A program made the position numbers and the translations under genes. 64,000 nt of DNA from positions 1,642,147 through 1,706,146 of the forward strand of contig NZ_CP083985.1 of NCBI RefSeq assembly GCF_020172665.1. The letters are read 5' to 3'. The notes under the pieces were generated by a model. It was not told where the DNA came from. It made no database searches and worked only from the letters and a program-made list of their open reading frames with translations. This DNA is from [Mycobacterium] zoologicum. GTDB lineage: Bacteria > Actinomycetota > Actinomycetes > Mycobacteriales > Mycobacteriaceae. Numbering within the stretch: the stretch's first letter is position 1; every line of letters starts with the position of its first letter. Positions 1 to 9,846 of the stretch are shown piece by piece.

Positions 1-137
1 GGCGGCTGCTGCCCAAGGCCGGGGCGCACGTGTTCGGCGACGACGAGATCGCCGATGCCCTCGAAGAGCACGAGTTCACCAGCGTGCGGACCAAGAACTT
101 CACCACCATTCAGTGGGTGCGGGCCAAGCGAGGCTGA
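1..137 (+). CDS. C-terminal end of a probable SAM-dependent methyltransferase (partial)
   Basis: The reading frame is open from the window edge (first full codon at base 3) to TGA at 135-137. The visible 44 residues include GDDEIADALEEHEFTSVRTK and end TTIQWVRAKRG. This looks like the last helix-strand pair of a class I methyltransferase, as in mycobacterial small-molecule or lipid methyltransferases that end with a similar IQWVRA tail. The SAM-binding motifs lie outside the window, so the family call rests on the tail alone and the substrate is unknown. Confidence 0.5.
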   Translation, partial: RLLPKAGAHVFGDDEIADALEEHEFTSVRTKNFTTIQWVRAKRG

Positions 138-558
138 TGTAGAGATCAGTCCAGGATCCGGCTCGAGATCACCACGACCCGGAGCGGATGCCGTAGTACT
201 CCGCCCAGTACCCCTTGGCATGGGGGCGTTGGGTCTGTTCCGCCATCAGGCCGGGAACCGGGCTGTCGCACGCTAGAAACACATTCTGTTTGCCTTGGTT
301 GGCCAACAGCGCGCTCCAGCAGTTCCTCTGCGGATAGTTGCCGGTGCGGCCAGTGCAAGACTGACCGTTGTGTACGCGTCTCCGACATCAAAACGAAAGC
401 GGCAGTGAAGTAATGGCCATACAATTGGACGGTGGCCGGATCGAATTGATTTGCGCATCGTACGTTCGGCTGACATCAGTTGTTAGCGAAAGCACCTGCC
501 GCCCATCTTCGAACTCTCGGGTGAACAAATCATCCGAGCCTTCGTTTTCCGGGTCAGG
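138..558. other. Intergenic stretch, no gene recognised
   Basis: This stretch lies between the methyltransferase stop and the ribokinase stop. The short open frames on both strands give compositions (Arg/Pro/Ser-rich, scattered Cys) that resemble no family I know. Bases of about 360-560 are visibly less GC-rich than the flanking genes, which could be a degraded gene or acquired remnant. I see no tRNA fold, terminator with U-tract, or repeat. Confidence 0.4.
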
Positions 559-1413
559 TCACTGGATGTGGGACTTTTCCATTGCCTCATTGATCGCTGT
601 GGCGTCGGGTGCGCAGTCCCCGGCCCCGGGGACCAGGGTCGCCAGCGCCCCGGCGGTACACGCGGCACGCAGCGCATGCGCAACACCGTTGGGCCATTCG
701 GCGGCCAGCACACCGGCGAACACGTCACCCGCGCCGGAGGTGTCGATGGCGTCGACCACCGCCGCCGGCACGTGCACGGTTCCGTCCGCTCCGGTGTAGC
801 GCGCCCCGTTCGCGCCCAGCGTGACCACCCGGTGCGGCACCGGATGATCGAACTGCGCGGCTTCGGTCTCGTTGACCACCGCCACGTCGATCAGTCCGGC
901 CAGCTCGGTCACGTCACCGCCGGACGGGGAGATATTGGCGATCACCGTCGCCCCGGCGGTGCGCGCGATCCGGGCGGCCGCGGCGGCCGTCGCGATCGGA
1001 ATCTCCAACTGCAACAGCAGCACCTGGGCGCCGGCGATCGCGTCGCGTCCGGCGTCGAGGGCGACCGCACGGTTGGCCCCCGGCACCACCACGATGGTGT
1101 TCTGCCCAGCCGTGTCCACGGTGATCACGGCGGCACCACTGGGCCCGGGCACGGTCACCAACCCGGCCGTGTCGACACCGTTGTCTGTCAGGTGCCGACG
1201 CAGTAGCGCACCGGCGTCGTCGTCACCCACCGCACCCACGAAGCAGACCTGCGCACCGGCCCGGGCGGCCGCGACGGCCTGATTGCCGCCCTTGCCGCCG
1301 GGAACGGTGGCCGGTGCCGAACCCAGCACCGTCTCGCCCGGGGCGGGCAGCGCGGCGACGGTGAACACGGTGTCCAGGTTGAGGCTGCCCACCACACACA
1401 CACCCGTCGCCAC
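559..1413 (-). CDS. rbsK: Ribokinase (PfkB family)
   Basis: A cytosolic sugar kinase of 284 residues that phosphorylates ribose to ribose 5-phosphate with ATP. The N-terminus has the substrate-site pattern VVGSLNLDTVF and the glycine pair PGGKGGNQAVAAARAG (PfkB signature 1). The C-terminus has DTSGAGDVFAGVLA with the catalytic Asp and anion-hole glycines (signature 2). I place the start at GTG 1413 because residues before it are not ribokinase-like and the family usually begins just before VVGS; the frame itself runs open to 1695. It is transcribed divergently from the cyclase gene. Substrate preference among pentoses cannot be read from sequence. Confidence 0.88.
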   Translation of the reverse strand: MATGVCVVGSLNLDTVFTVAALPAPGETVLGSAPATVPGGKGGNQAVAAARAGAQVCFVGAVGDDDAGALLRRHLTDNGVDTAGLVTVPGPSGAAVITVDTAGQNTIVVVPGANRAVALDAGRDAIAGAQVLLLQLEIPIATAAAAARIARTAGATVIANISPSGGDVTELAGLIDVAVVNETEAAQFDHPVPHRVVTLGANGARYTGADGTVHVPAAVVDAIDTSGAGDVFAGVLAAEWPNGVAHALRAACTAGALATLVPGAGDCAPDATAINEAMEKSHIQ

Positions 1414-1498
1414 GGTCTCAGCTTCGCATTCACGACCGGGGGATGTGGCGAATCCCTTAGGGTGGGTAACCGTACCAACCGGGGAAGGGAGCCGCCGA

Positions 1499-3664
1499 GT
1501 GGACTCGGCACCGTCGGCAGGCGTGGAGAACATCGCGAACGATGCGGCTCGGCGCTGGCGACTGGGGTCGCGGCTCAGCATCCAAACCAAACTGATGCTG
1601 ATCCTGCTGCTCACCAGCATCGCCTCGGTCGGGATCGTCGGCTTCGTCGAGTTCCAGTACGGTGCAGCCGAATTGCAGCGATCGGTGACCAGCAAGCTGG
1701 TTCAGGCCCGCGAGGCGCAGCGCCGGGCCGTGATCAACCTGTTCGCCGAGATGACCAACTCCCTGGTGATCTTGAGCGGCGGAGAGATGGCGGCCAACGC
1801 GGTCGAGGCATTCACCGCGGGCTTCGACGAACTGGCCCACGCCACAGTCACTCCCGATCAGCAGCGCGCGATCGAGGGCTACTACCGTGACAAGTTCGTC
1901 CAGTCGCTGGCCGAGCGGACCGGCGAGCGCGCGGATGTCGCCGCGCTGCTGCCGACATCGCCCGCACAGCGCTACCTCCAGGCCCGTTACACCGCCGGCT
2001 ATACCGGGGCCTCGCCCAAGACCGAAGACACCGGCGACCACGGTGCCTGGTCGGCGGCGAACGCTCGGTTCAACAGCATGTTCTCCGAGATCGTCGCACG
2101 CAACGAGATCCTGGATGCGTTGCTGCTGGACACCCGGGGCAACGTGGTCTACACGGTGGCCAAGGGAGTGGATCTGGGCACCAACGTGTTGACCGGCCCG
2201 TACCGGGAATCCCCGCTGCGCGACGCCTACCGGAAGGTGCTGGCGTCCAACGCGGTCAACTTCGTCTGGATCACCGACTACCAGCCCTACCAACCCGCGT
2301 TGGACACCCCCACCGCATGGCTGGTGTCGCCCGTCGGCACCGGTGGCACGGTCGAGGGAGTGCTGGCCTTGCCGTTGCCTAGCGCGAAGGTCAACCGGGT
2401 CATGACCGCCAACCGCGACTGGAAGGCCGCCCAGGTCGGACGTACCACCGAGACCTACCTAGCCGGCGCGGACGACCTGATGCGCTCCGACTCGCGGTTG
2501 TTCCTGGAGGACCCCGAGCGTTATCGCCGGGAAGCGGTGGCGGCGGGCACGCCGACGGCGACCGTGGACAAAGCGCTGCGATTGGGCACCACCACCTTGG
2601 TGCAGCCGGTGGGGTCCCCGGCTCTGCGCGACGCGCAACGCGGACAGACCGACACGCTCAACACCGGCTACGACTACCTGGGTAACCGCGAGCTGGTCGC
2701 GTACGCGCCGCTGACCATCCCCAATTCGGAGCTGCAGTGGTCGATCTTGGCGACTCGGGACTACTCGGACGCCTACGCCGGTGTCACCTCGTTCAGCAGG
2801 CGAGTGGTGCTGGCCACCACCGGGGTCGTCGTGGCGATCTGTGTGCTGGCGATGCTGCTCGCCCGGTTCTTCCTGCAACCGATCCGTCGACTGCAGGTCG
2901 CCGCCCAACGGATCAGCGCCGGGGACTACAGCGCCGCGGTGCCGACCGGAACAGCCGACGAGATCGGCGATCTGACCAGAGCGTTCAACCAGATGAGCCA
3001 CAGCCTGCGGACCAAAGAGGAACTGCTCAACGAGCAGCGCAGGCAGAACGACGAGCTGTTGTTGTCGCTGATGCCGGAGTCGGTGGTGCGGCGCTACCGC
3101 GGGGGCGAACAGGCAATCGCGGAGGAGCACCACAACGTCAGTGTCGTCTATGCCGAACTGCAGGGCATCGACCAACTGTCCGCCGAGGCATCCGCCAACG
3201 AGTTGGTGACGATCGTCGACGAGTTGGTGCGGCAATTCGATGCGGCGGCCGAAGGCATTGGGGTCGAACGGATTCGCACCATGTACAACGGCTATCTGGC
3301 CGGCTGCGGCCTGACCACCCCGCGGCTGGACGGCGTGCACCGGATCGTCGACTTCGCGTGCGAGATGCAGCGCATCGTCGAGAGGTTCAACGCCAAATCC
3401 GGACACAAACTCAATCTGTGGGCTGGTGTCAACACCGGCGAGGTCGTCAGCGGCCTGGTGGGCCGATCCGGAGTCACCTACGACCTGTGGGGATCGGCGG
3501 TCAATCTTGCTTACCAGTTGCGCAGGGGCACACCGCAAACCGGAATCTACGTCACCGGGGCGGTGCGAGACATGCTCGGCGCGGGGGAGGAGTTCAGCCT
3601 GGTCGGCACGGTGAGCCTGGGGGAGACCGAAGAACAGGCCTGGGCGATATCGGAGCCGTCGTGA
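1499..3664 (+). CDS. Membrane receptor with HAMP and degenerate class III nucleotidyl cyclase domain
   Basis: A protein of 721 residues. It has a first membrane helix at about 32-52, a large extracellular sensor region, a second helix at about 435-457, HAMP at about 458-510 and a class III cyclase domain at about 540-715. The start GTG 1499 follows GGGGAAGGGA with 8-nt spacing; the frame continues upstream but that part is low-complexity. Key residues differ from active cyclases: the first metal Asp is Glu (YAEL, E553), the adenine-site Lys is Arg (R591, R593), the second metal Asp is Asn (YNGY, N597) and the transition-state Arg is Gln (VNLAYQ, Q673). Asp662 and Asn669 remain. It probably has little or no cyclase activity and may signal by conformation. 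It overlaps the MscS gene (GTGA), so the two are co-translated. It corresponds in position to Rv2435c. Confidence 0.85.
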   Translation: MDSAPSAGVENIANDAARRWRLGSRLSIQTKLMLILLLTSIASVGIVGFVEFQYGAAELQRSVTSKLVQAREAQRRAVINLFAEMTNSLVILSGGEMAANAVEAFTAGFDELAHATVTPDQQRAIEGYYRDKFVQSLAERTGERADVAALLPTSPAQRYLQARYTAGYTGASPKTEDTGDHGAWSAANARFNSMFSEIVARNEILDALLLDTRGNVVYTVAKGVDLGTNVLTGPYRESPLRDAYRKVLASNAVNFVWITDYQPYQPALDTPTAWLVSPVGTGGTVEGVLALPLPSAKVNRVMTANRDWKAAQVGRTTETYLAGADDLMRSDSRLFLEDPERYRREAVAAGTPTATVDKALRLGTTTLVQPVGSPALRDAQRGQTDTLNTGYDYLGNRELVAYAPLTIPNSELQWSILATRDYSDAYAGVTSFSRRVVLATTGVVVAICVLAMLLARFFLQPIRRLQVAAQRISAGDYSAAVPTGTADEIGDLTRAFNQMSHSLRTKEELLNEQRRQNDELLLSLMPESVVRRYRGGEQAIAEEHHNVSVVYAELQGIDQLSAEASANELVTIVDELVRQFDAAAEGIGVERIRTMYNGYLAGCGLTTPRLDGVHRIVDFACEMQRIVERFNAKSGHKLNLWAGVNTGEVVSGLVGRSGVTYDLWGSAVNLAYQLRRGTPQTGIYVTGAVRDMLGAGEEFSLVGTVSLGETEEQAWAISEPS

Positions 3665-5028
3665 ACGTCTTCGGACAGTGGTTCTACTGGGCGATCGGCG
3701 TTGCGATCGGCTTTCCCGTCGGTCTGATCCTGCTCACCGAATGGCATGTCGCACTGGCTCGTCGGGACAGCTATCTGGCCCGGCCGGTGGCACTGGTGCG
3801 AAACTACCTGTTGCCGCTGGGCGCGCTGCTGGTGTTGCTGGCGCAGGTGGCCGGCGTACCGGGACAGGACCCGACGGTGCGGGTCATCTACACCCTGTTC
3901 GGCTTTGTGCTGTTGGTGTTGCTGCTGTCCGGGCTCAACGTCACCTTTTTCCAGAGCGCCCCGAAAGGTTCCTGGCGAAACCGGATTCCGACCATCTTCG
4001 TCGACGTCGCCCGATTCCTGCTGATCGGCGTCGGCCTTGCGCTGATCCTGTCGCACGTCTGGGGCGCCAAGATCGGCGGGCTGTTCACCGCGCTGGGCGT
4101 CACGTCGGTGGTGATCGGCCTGATGCTGCAGAACTCGGTCGGCCAGATCGTCTCCGGGCTGTTCATGTTGTTCGAGCAGCCGTTCCGGATCGGCGACTGG
4201 CTGTCCACCCCGACCGCCGACGGCCGGGTCGTCGAGGTGAACTGGCGGGCGGTGCACATCAGTACCGGCGCCGGCCTGCAGGTGACGCCGAACTCGGTGC
4301 TGGCTGGCACCTCGTTCACCAACGTCAGCCGTTCCGGTGGTGCGCATCGGGTGTCGATCACCACCACGTTCGCGGTCTTCGACCCACCGGACCGGGTGTG
4401 TGCGCTGCTGTCGCGGGTGGCCGCCGCGCTGCCGCAGCGGACCACCGGAGCGGCGCCCTGCCCGGTGGCGCTGGGCAGCGGCCAATACCGGACCAGCATC
4501 GCGCTCGACTCCCCGGATGACGACGGTCCGGCACACGCCACCTTCCTGCGGTGGCTCTGGTACGCCGCGCGGCGCGAGGGGCTGCACCTCGACGACTGCG
4601 ACGACGAGTTCTCCACACCGGAGCGGGTGGCCGAGGCGCTGCGGACGGTGGTGGCGCCCGCACTGCGGCTGACCGACGCCGATCAGCAGGCCGTGGCGCC
4701 CTACGCCGGACTGGTCCGATACGGCGCCGACGAGATCCTGGAGAAAGCCGGTCAGGTGCCGACCGCGATGATCTTTCTGACCGAGGGCAGTGTCCGGCTC
4801 ACAGCCCGGGACCCGGCGGTGCCGGACACCACGTTGCGCCACGGCGCCTTTCTGGGGGTCACCACACTGACCCGACAGGCTAGCCAGTTCGACGCCTGCG
4901 CACTGGAAGAGGTCACCGCGGTGGTGATCGACCGCGAACACATCGAGGACCTGGTGATGGCCAAGCCGCTGCTGCTGCAGGAGCTGGGCCGGGTCATCGA
5001 TCAGCGGCGTCACACCGTGTCCGCCTGA
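3661..5028 (+). CDS. MscS-family mechanosensitive channel with C-terminal cyclic-nucleotide-binding-like domain
   Basis: An inner-membrane protein of 455 residues. Hydrophobic segments at about 5-27, 48-65, 75-95, 115-135 and 140-165 are followed by the MscS pore/beta segment (QNSVGQIVSGLFMLFEQPF, then RIGDWL and TPNSVL). A cNMP-like barrel occupies about 335-450. Its phosphate-binding cassette region (about 395-412, FLGVTTLTRQASQFDA) lacks the usual Gly-Glu pair and the Arg that holds the cyclic phosphate, so canonical cAMP binding is doubtful. The GTG start overlaps the cyclase stop by 4 bp, which argues for a two-gene sensor-channel unit. As I recall, Rv2434c has the same architecture. Confidence 0.85.
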   Translation: MNVFGQWFYWAIGVAIGFPVGLILLTEWHVALARRDSYLARPVALVRNYLLPLGALLVLLAQVAGVPGQDPTVRVIYTLFGFVLLVLLLSGLNVTFFQSAPKGSWRNRIPTIFVDVARFLLIGVGLALILSHVWGAKIGGLFTALGVTSVVIGLMLQNSVGQIVSGLFMLFEQPFRIGDWLSTPTADGRVVEVNWRAVHISTGAGLQVTPNSVLAGTSFTNVSRSGGAHRVSITTTFAVFDPPDRVCALLSRVAAALPQRTTGAAPCPVALGSGQYRTSIALDSPDDDGPAHATFLRWLWYAARREGLHLDDCDDEFSTPERVAEALRTVVAPALRLTDADQQAVAPYAGLVRYGADEILEKAGQVPTAMIFLTEGSVRLTARDPAVPDTTLRHGAFLGVTTLTRQASQFDACALEEVTAVVIDREHIEDLVMAKPLLLQELGRVIDQRRHTVSA

Positions 5029-5091
5029 CCTCGGGCCACGGCCGGCGCGCCCTCGAGCAGGGGCCGTTTTACCTGATCGGGCGTTCGCCGA

Positions 5092-5097
5092 TACGCT
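5092..5097 (+). promoter_or_regulatory. Probable -10 element for proA, leaderless
   Basis: TACGCT fits the mycobacterial TANNNT -10 hexamer and ends 6 nt before the proA ATG, the spacing expected when transcription begins at the start codon. No convincing Shine-Dalgarno precedes proA. No strong -35 is visible. Confidence 0.5.
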
Positions 5098-5103
5098 GGC
5101 ACG

Positions 5104-6357
5104 ATGAGCGTGCCTGTGCTTCCCGACCTGCGCCAAGAGGTCCACGACGCCGCCCGCCGCGCCCGGGTCGCCTCCCGCGCGCTGACGTCGCTGTCCACCG
5201 CGGCCAAGAACAACGTGCTCAACGCCGCCGCCGATGCGCTGCTGGCCCACACCGACGACATTCTGGCGGCCAACGCCGAGGACCTCGCGGTGGCGCGGGC
5301 GGCCGGCACCCCAGAGGCGATGCTGGACCGGTTGGCCCTGAACCCCGAGCGGGTCGAGGGGATCGCCGCCGGGCTGCGCCAGGTGGCGGGGCTACCGGAC
5401 CCAGTGGGTGAGGTGCTGCGCGGCTACACCCTGCCCAACGGCTTGTTGCTGCGCCAGCAGCGCGTCCCGCTCGGCGTGGTGGGCATGGTCTACGAGGGCC
5501 GTCCCAACGTCACGGTGGACGCGTTCGGTCTGACGCTCAAGTCGGGCAACGCGGCGCTGCTGCGCGGCAGCGCGTCCGCCGCGCACTCCAACCGGGCTCT
5601 GGTCGAGGTGCTGCGCGCCGCCCTGGAGGCCGAGGATCTGCCTGCCGATGCCGTGCAGCTGCTCTCGGCGGTCGACCGGTCCACCGTCACGCACCTGATC
5701 CAGGCCCGCGGCCTGGTCGACGTGGTGATTCCGCGTGGCGGCGCCGGACTGATCGAGGCGGTGGTGCGTGACGCGCTGGTGCCGACCATCGAGACCGGGG
5801 TGGGCAACTGCCACGTCTACGTCCACGAGGCCGCCGACCTCGCTGTCGCCGAGGAGATCCTGCTGAACTCCAAGACCCGCCGGCCCAGCGTCTGTAACTC
5901 CGCCGAGACCCTGCTGGTCGACGCCGCGATCGCCGAGAAGGCGTTGCCGCGGCTGGTGGATGCGTTGACCGCTGCCGGGGTCACCGTGCACGGGAGTGCC
6001 GCCGACGCCGCACCCGAGGACCACCTGCGCCGCGAATACCTGACGTTGGACATCGCCTGCGCGGTGGTCGACGGGCTGGAGGGCGCCATCGACCACATCA
6101 ACGAGTACGGCACCGGTCACACCGAGGCCATCGTCACCACCAATATGGCCGCGGCCCAGCGGTTCAGCGAACAGGTCGACGCCGCCGCGGTCATGGTCAA
6201 CGCGTCGACGGCGTTCACCGATGGCGAGCAGTTCGGCTTCGGCGCCGAGATCGGCATCTCCACCCAGAAGCTGCATGCCCGTGGTCCGATGGGACTGCCG
6301 GAGCTGACGTCGACCAAATGGATCGTGTGGGGTGACGGCCACACCCGCCCGGCCTAA
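5104..6357 (+). CDS. proA: Gamma-glutamyl phosphate reductase
   Basis: A cytosolic NADPH-dependent enzyme of proline synthesis that converts gamma-glutamyl phosphate to glutamate semialdehyde. At 417 residues it has the normal length. It shows the aldehyde dehydrogenase-type fold with [20 protein letters not shown] near the N-terminal third, [10 protein letters not shown], and the catalytic-Cys block [19 protein letters not shown]. The C-terminus has the typical [11 protein letters not shown]. The start ATG 5104 is supported by the leaderless -10 and by matching family length. It is a separate unit from the upstream channel (75-bp gap) and is followed 15 bp later by the MoxR gene. Confidence 0.96.
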   Translation: MSVPVLPDLRQEVHDAARRARVASRALTSLSTAAKNNVLNAAADALLAHTDDILAANAEDLAVARAAGTPEAMLDRLALNPERVEGIAAGLRQVAGLPDPVGEVLRGYTLPNGLLLRQQRVPLGVVGMVYEGRPNVTVDAFGLTLKSGNAALLRGSASAAHSNRALVEVLRAALEAEDLPADAVQLLSAVDRSTVTHLIQARGLVDVVIPRGGAGLIEAVVRDALVPTIETGVGNCHVYVHEAADLAVAEEILLNSKTRRPSVCNSAETLLVDAAIAEKALPRLVDALTAAGVTVHGSAADAAPEDHLRREYLTLDIACAVVDGLEGAIDHINEYGTGHTEAIVTTNMAAAQRFSEQVDAAAVMVNASTAFTDGEQFGFGAEIGISTQKLHARGPMGLPELTSTKWIVWGDGHTRPA

Positions 6358-6372
6358 GGAGTCGTAGCCGAT

Positions 6373-7272
6373 ATGGAAAACCCCGCCGTTCCCGCCACTC
6401 CGGCCCGCCAGGCGCCGCTGTTCGCCGACATCGACGATGTCGCCCGACGGCTCGCCGAGACCGGCTACCTGGCCGACACCGCCACCACCACCGCGGTGTT
6501 CCTGGCAGACCGGTTGGGCAAACCGCTGCTGGTGGAGGGGCCGGCCGGTGTCGGCAAGACCGAGCTGGCCCGCGCGGTGGCCGCCGCCACCGGCTCGGGC
6601 CTGGTGCGGCTGCAGTGCTACGAAGGCGTCGACGAGGCCCGTGCGCTTTACGAGTGGAACCACGCCAAGCAGATACTCCGTATTCAATCCGGCCAGGGAT
6701 CCGGCGACTGGGACGCCACCAAGATGGACGTGTTCGCCGAAGAGTTCCTGTTGTCGCGGCCGTTGCTGACCGCGATCCGGCGCACCGAGCCGACGGTGCT
6801 GCTGGTCGACGAGACCGACAAGGCCGACATCGAGATCGAGGGCCTGCTGCTGGAGGTGCTCTCCGACTTCGCCGTCACCGTCCCCGAATTGGGCACCATC
6901 ACCGCGACGCGGAAGCCGTTCACGCTGTTGACCTCCAACGCCACCCGGGAACTGTCCGAGGCGCTCAAACGGCGCTGCCTGTTCCTGCACATCGACTTCC
7001 CCGACCCCGACCTGGAACGCCGAATCCTGCTGTCGCGGGTACCCGAGCTGCCCGAGCATCTTGCCGCCGAACTGGTGCGGATAATCGGCGTGCTGCGCGG
7101 GATGCAGCTCAAGAAGCTGCCGTCGGTGGCCGAGACCATCGACTGGGGCAGAACGATTCTGGCGCTGGGACTGGACACCATCGACGACGCCACGGTGGCC
7201 GCCACGCTCGGGGTGGTGCTCAAGCACCAGTCCGACCAGGTGCGCGCAACCGGAGAACTGCGGCTGAACTGA
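6373..7272 (+). CDS. MoxR-type AAA+ ATPase
   Basis: A protein of 299 residues with Walker A GPAGVGKTELA at about residue 55, Walker B VLLVDETDKAD at about 137, and the sensor segment TSNATRELSEALKRRC. MoxR ATPases act as chaperones with a vWA partner in metal-cofactor insertion or complex assembly, and the vWA partner is the next gene. The stop and the next start overlap (TGATG), so the two are translationally coupled. The likely ribosome-binding site AAGGAG lies about 13 nt upstream, partly inside the proA stop. The client complex is not evident from the neighbours. Confidence 0.9.
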   Translation: MENPAVPATPARQAPLFADIDDVARRLAETGYLADTATTTAVFLADRLGKPLLVEGPAGVGKTELARAVAAATGSGLVRLQCYEGVDEARALYEWNHAKQILRIQSGQGSGDWDATKMDVFAEEFLLSRPLLTAIRRTEPTVLLVDETDKADIEIEGLLLEVLSDFAVTVPELGTITATRKPFTLLTSNATRELSEALKRRCLFLHIDFPDPDLERRILLSRVPELPEHLAAELVRIIGVLRGMQLKKLPSVAETIDWGRTILALGLDTIDDATVAATLGVVLKHQSDQVRATGELRLN

Positions 7273-8711
7273 TGGTTCGACGAATCCGCCCGCAGCAACC
7301 CCTTGCCCCGCATGGCATTCCGGGGCATCTGGTCGGGTTCGTCGAAGCCCTTCGCGGGCAGGGTATCTCGGTGGGACCGTCGGAGACCGTCGACGCCGGC
7401 CGGGTGATGGCCGTGCTCGGGCTGGGCGAGCGCGAGGTGCTGCGGGAGGGCCTGGCGTGCGCGGTGCTGCGCCGGCCGGATCACCGCGACACTTACGACG
7501 CGATGTTCGACCTGTGGTTCCCCGCCGCGCTGGGCGAACGTACCGTGATCGCATCCGATGACCCGGACGCCCCCGAGGATGCACCGCTGCCCGAGGACGC
7601 CGAGGCGATGCGGCAGATGCTGGCCGATCTGCTGACGGCCAATCCCGACCTCGCCGACGCCGACCCGCGACTGTCGGCGATGATCGCGGCGATCGTCGGC
7701 AACTTCGGGCAGTACCGCTCCAGCCGGGGCCCGTCCTACTCGGCCTATCAGGCGCTCAAGGCGCTGGCGCTCGACGAGCTGGAGGCAAAGCTGCTGGCCG
7801 GGCTGCTGGCGCCCTACGGCGACGAACCCAGCCCCAGCCAGGAGCAGATCGCCAAGGCGATGGCCGCGCAGCGGATCACCCAGCTGCGCAAGCTGGTCGA
7901 TGCCGAGACCAAGCGGCGCACCGCCGAACAGCTGGGCCGCGACCACGTGCAGATGTACGGCATCCCGCAGCTGAGCGAGAACGTCGAGTTCCTGCGGGCC
8001 TCCGGTGAGCAGCTGCGCGAGATGCGCCGGGTGGTGGCGCCGCTGGCCCGCACCCTGGCGAGCCGGCTGGCGGCCCGTCGCCGGCGCTCCCGGGCCGGCG
8101 CCATCGACCTGCGCAAGACGCTGCGAAAGTCGATGTCCACCGGGGGTGTGCCGATCGACGTGGTGCTGCGCAAACCGCGACCGGCCCGCCCGGAGCTGGT
8201 GGTGCTGTGTGATGTGTCCGGATCGGTCGCCGGATTCAGCCACTTCACGCTGCTGCTGGTACACGCACTGCGCCAACAGTTCTCACGAGTCCGCGTTTTC
8301 GCGTTCATCGACACCACCGACGAGGTGACACACCTGTTCGGGCCGGAGGCGGATCTGGCGGTGGCGATCCAGCGGATCACCCGGGAGTCCGGGGTGTACA
8401 CCCGCGACGGTCACTCCGACTACGGCAATGCCTTCGTCTCGTTCGCCGAGAAGTACCCGAGCGTGGTCTCGCCGCGCAGCGCACTGCTGGTGCTCGGTGA
8501 CGGCCGGACCAACTACCGGGACCCGGGAATCACGGCGCTGACGCATCTGGTGAGCGCCAGCCGGCACGCGCACTGGCTGAACCCCGAAGCCCAACACCTG
8601 TGGGGCAGTGGGGATTCGGCCGTACCGCGCTACCAGGACGTCATCCCGGTGCATGAATGCCGTTCGGCCAAGCAGCTGGCCGGGGTGATCGACGCCCTGC
8701 TACCGGTCTGA
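7272..8711 (+). CDS. vWA-domain protein (CoxE-like), partner of the MoxR ATPase
   Basis: A protein of 479 residues. The N-terminal half is helical and charged. The C-terminal half holds a von Willebrand A domain with an intact metal-ion-dependent adhesion site, [11 protein letters not shown] (DxSxS), and later Asp/Thr positions in LGDGRTNY. The N-terminal [20 protein letters not shown] is typical of the CoxE-like family. The frame could extend upstream, but the ATG overlapping the MoxR stop is the natural coupled start. The pair resembles CoxD/CoxE or RavA/ViaA systems, and the target protein is unknown. I recall Rv2426c-Rv2425c in the same place. Confidence 0.88.
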   Translation: MVRRIRPQQPLAPHGIPGHLVGFVEALRGQGISVGPSETVDAGRVMAVLGLGEREVLREGLACAVLRRPDHRDTYDAMFDLWFPAALGERTVIASDDPDAPEDAPLPEDAEAMRQMLADLLTANPDLADADPRLSAMIAAIVGNFGQYRSSRGPSYSAYQALKALALDELEAKLLAGLLAPYGDEPSPSQEQIAKAMAAQRITQLRKLVDAETKRRTAEQLGRDHVQMYGIPQLSENVEFLRASGEQLREMRRVVAPLARTLASRLAARRRRSRAGAIDLRKTLRKSMSTGGVPIDVVLRKPRPARPELVVLCDVSGSVAGFSHFTLLLVHALRQQFSRVRVFAFIDTTDEVTHLFGPEADLAVAIQRITRESGVYTRDGHSDYGNAFVSFAEKYPSVVSPRSALLVLGDGRTNYRDPGITALTHLVSASRHAHWLNPEAQHLWGSGDSAVPRYQDVIPVHECRSAKQLAGVIDALLPV

Positions 8712-8762
8712 GCTCGCTTCGCCGCCGGTCGCCGCCCGGGAACCCCGTTTCTGCTGGTCCAG

Positions 8763-8768
8763 TAAGCT
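8763..8768 (+). promoter_or_regulatory. Probable -10 element for nadD
   Basis: TAAGCT fits TANNNT and ends 8 nt before the nadD ATG at 8777. No Shine-Dalgarno is visible, so a leaderless or near-leaderless transcript is likely. It also supports the chosen nadD start. Confidence 0.45.
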
Positions 8769-8776
8769 GGCGAACC

Positions 8777-9454
8777 ATGCACGACGGGTTGCGCAGGCTG
8801 GGGGTGATGGGTGGGACGTTCGATCCCATCCACTACGGCCACCTGGTCGCGGCCAGCGAGGTGGCGCACCAGTTCGCCCTGGACGAGGTCGTGTTCGTGC
8901 CCAGCGGGCAGCCCTGGCAGAAGGGCCGCCACGTCTCGGCGGCCGAGGACCGCTACCTGATGACCGTGATCGCCACCGCGTCCAACCCGCGGTTCTCGGT
9001 GAGCCGGGTGGACATCGACCGCGCCGGCCCCACCTATACCCGGGACACCTTGCGGGACCTGCACGCGCTCAACCCCGACTCCGAGCTGTATTTCATCACC
9101 GGTGCCGATGCGCTCGCGTCGATACTGTCCTGGCAGGGCTGGGAGGAGCTGTTCGACCTGGCGCGGTTTGTGGGGGTCAGCCGGCCCGGATTCGAGCTGC
9201 GCAATGACCACATCACCGACGTACTGGGCGAGTTGGAGGAGAACGCATTGACCCTGGTGGAGATTCCGGCGTTGGCGATCTCGTCGACCGACTGTCGCGC
9301 GCGTGCCGAACAGCGCCGTCCGCTGTGGTACCTGATGCCTGACGGCGTCGTGCAGTACGTGTCCAAGCGCCGCCTGTACCGTGGCGCCGACGGTCCCGGT
9401 GAGAAGAAGGCCGTCGGCCAGTCCACCAGCCTGGCCGCCGGGAACAACGCATGA
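8777..9454 (+). CDS. nadD: Nicotinate-nucleotide adenylyltransferase
   Basis: A cytosolic NAD-synthesis enzyme (NaMN + ATP to deamido-NAD) of 225 residues. The N-terminal nucleotidyltransferase motif is [12 protein letters not shown], with the HxGH-type His pair, and the C-terminal motif is ISSTDCRAR (ISSTxxR). Family length is about 200-220, so ATG 8777 is preferred over the open frame reaching 8657; an ATG 30 bases downstream in MGGTFDP is possible but would remove conserved leading residues. The stop overlaps the rsfS start (ATGA). It opens a coupled run nadD-rsfS-gpgP. Confidence 0.95.
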   Translation: MHDGLRRLGVMGGTFDPIHYGHLVAASEVAHQFALDEVVFVPSGQPWQKGRHVSAAEDRYLMTVIATASNPRFSVSRVDIDRAGPTYTRDTLRDLHALNPDSELYFITGADALASILSWQGWEELFDLARFVGVSRPGFELRNDHITDVLGELEENALTLVEIPALAISSTDCRARAEQRRPLWYLMPDGVVQYVSKRRLYRGADGPGEKKAVGQSTSLAAGNNA

Positions 9455-9846
9455 CCGCCAACCCCGAGGCCGTCGAGATGGCGACCGTGGCCGCCGCTGC
9501 CGCCGCGAACAAACTGGCCGACGACGTCGTCGTCATCGATGTGTCCGACCAGTTGGTGATCACCGACTGCTTCGTCATCGCCTCGGCGTCCAACGAACGT
9601 CAGGTCAACGCGATCGTCGACGAGGTCGAGGAGAAGATGCGGTTGGCCGGTCACAAGCCGGCCCGGCGGGAGGGTACCCGCGAGGGGCGCTGGACGTTGC
9701 TGGACTACATCGACATCGTCGTGCACATCCAGCACCAGGACGAGCGAGACTTCTACGCCCTGGACCGGCTGTGGAAGGACTGCCCGGTGCTGCCGATCGA
9801 GCTGCCCGATTCCGGCGGAGCGCCGCAATCCGAGGGAGCACAGTGA
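9451..9846 (+). CDS. rsfS: Ribosomal silencing factor RsfS
   Basis: A protein of 131 residues that binds L14 on the 50S subunit and blocks subunit joining under poor nutrition. The family core is seen as [20 protein letters not shown], then the [21 protein letters not shown] segment shown here in part. The nadD-rsfS neighbourhood is widely conserved in bacteria. It overlaps both neighbours by 4 bp (ATGA upstream, GTGA downstream), so it is almost certainly expressed from the nadD promoter. Confidence 0.95.
   Translation: MTANPEAVEMATVAAAAAANKLADDVVVIDVSDQLVITDCFVIASASNERQVNAIVDEVEEKMRLAGHKPARREGTREGRWTLLDYIDIVVHIQHQDERDFYALDRLWKDCPVLPIELPDSGGAPQSEGAQ

Noticed and set aside
146..424. A 92-codon minus-strand frame in the first intergenic region
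   Set aside because: No ribosome site, no known motif and irregular composition; could be remnant DNA but not supportable as a gene.
3547..5250. Long open frame on the minus strand across the channel gene
   Set aside because: Gln/Arg/His/Gly-rich translation typical of the antisense of high-GC coding DNA; the plus strand carries clear MscS motifs.
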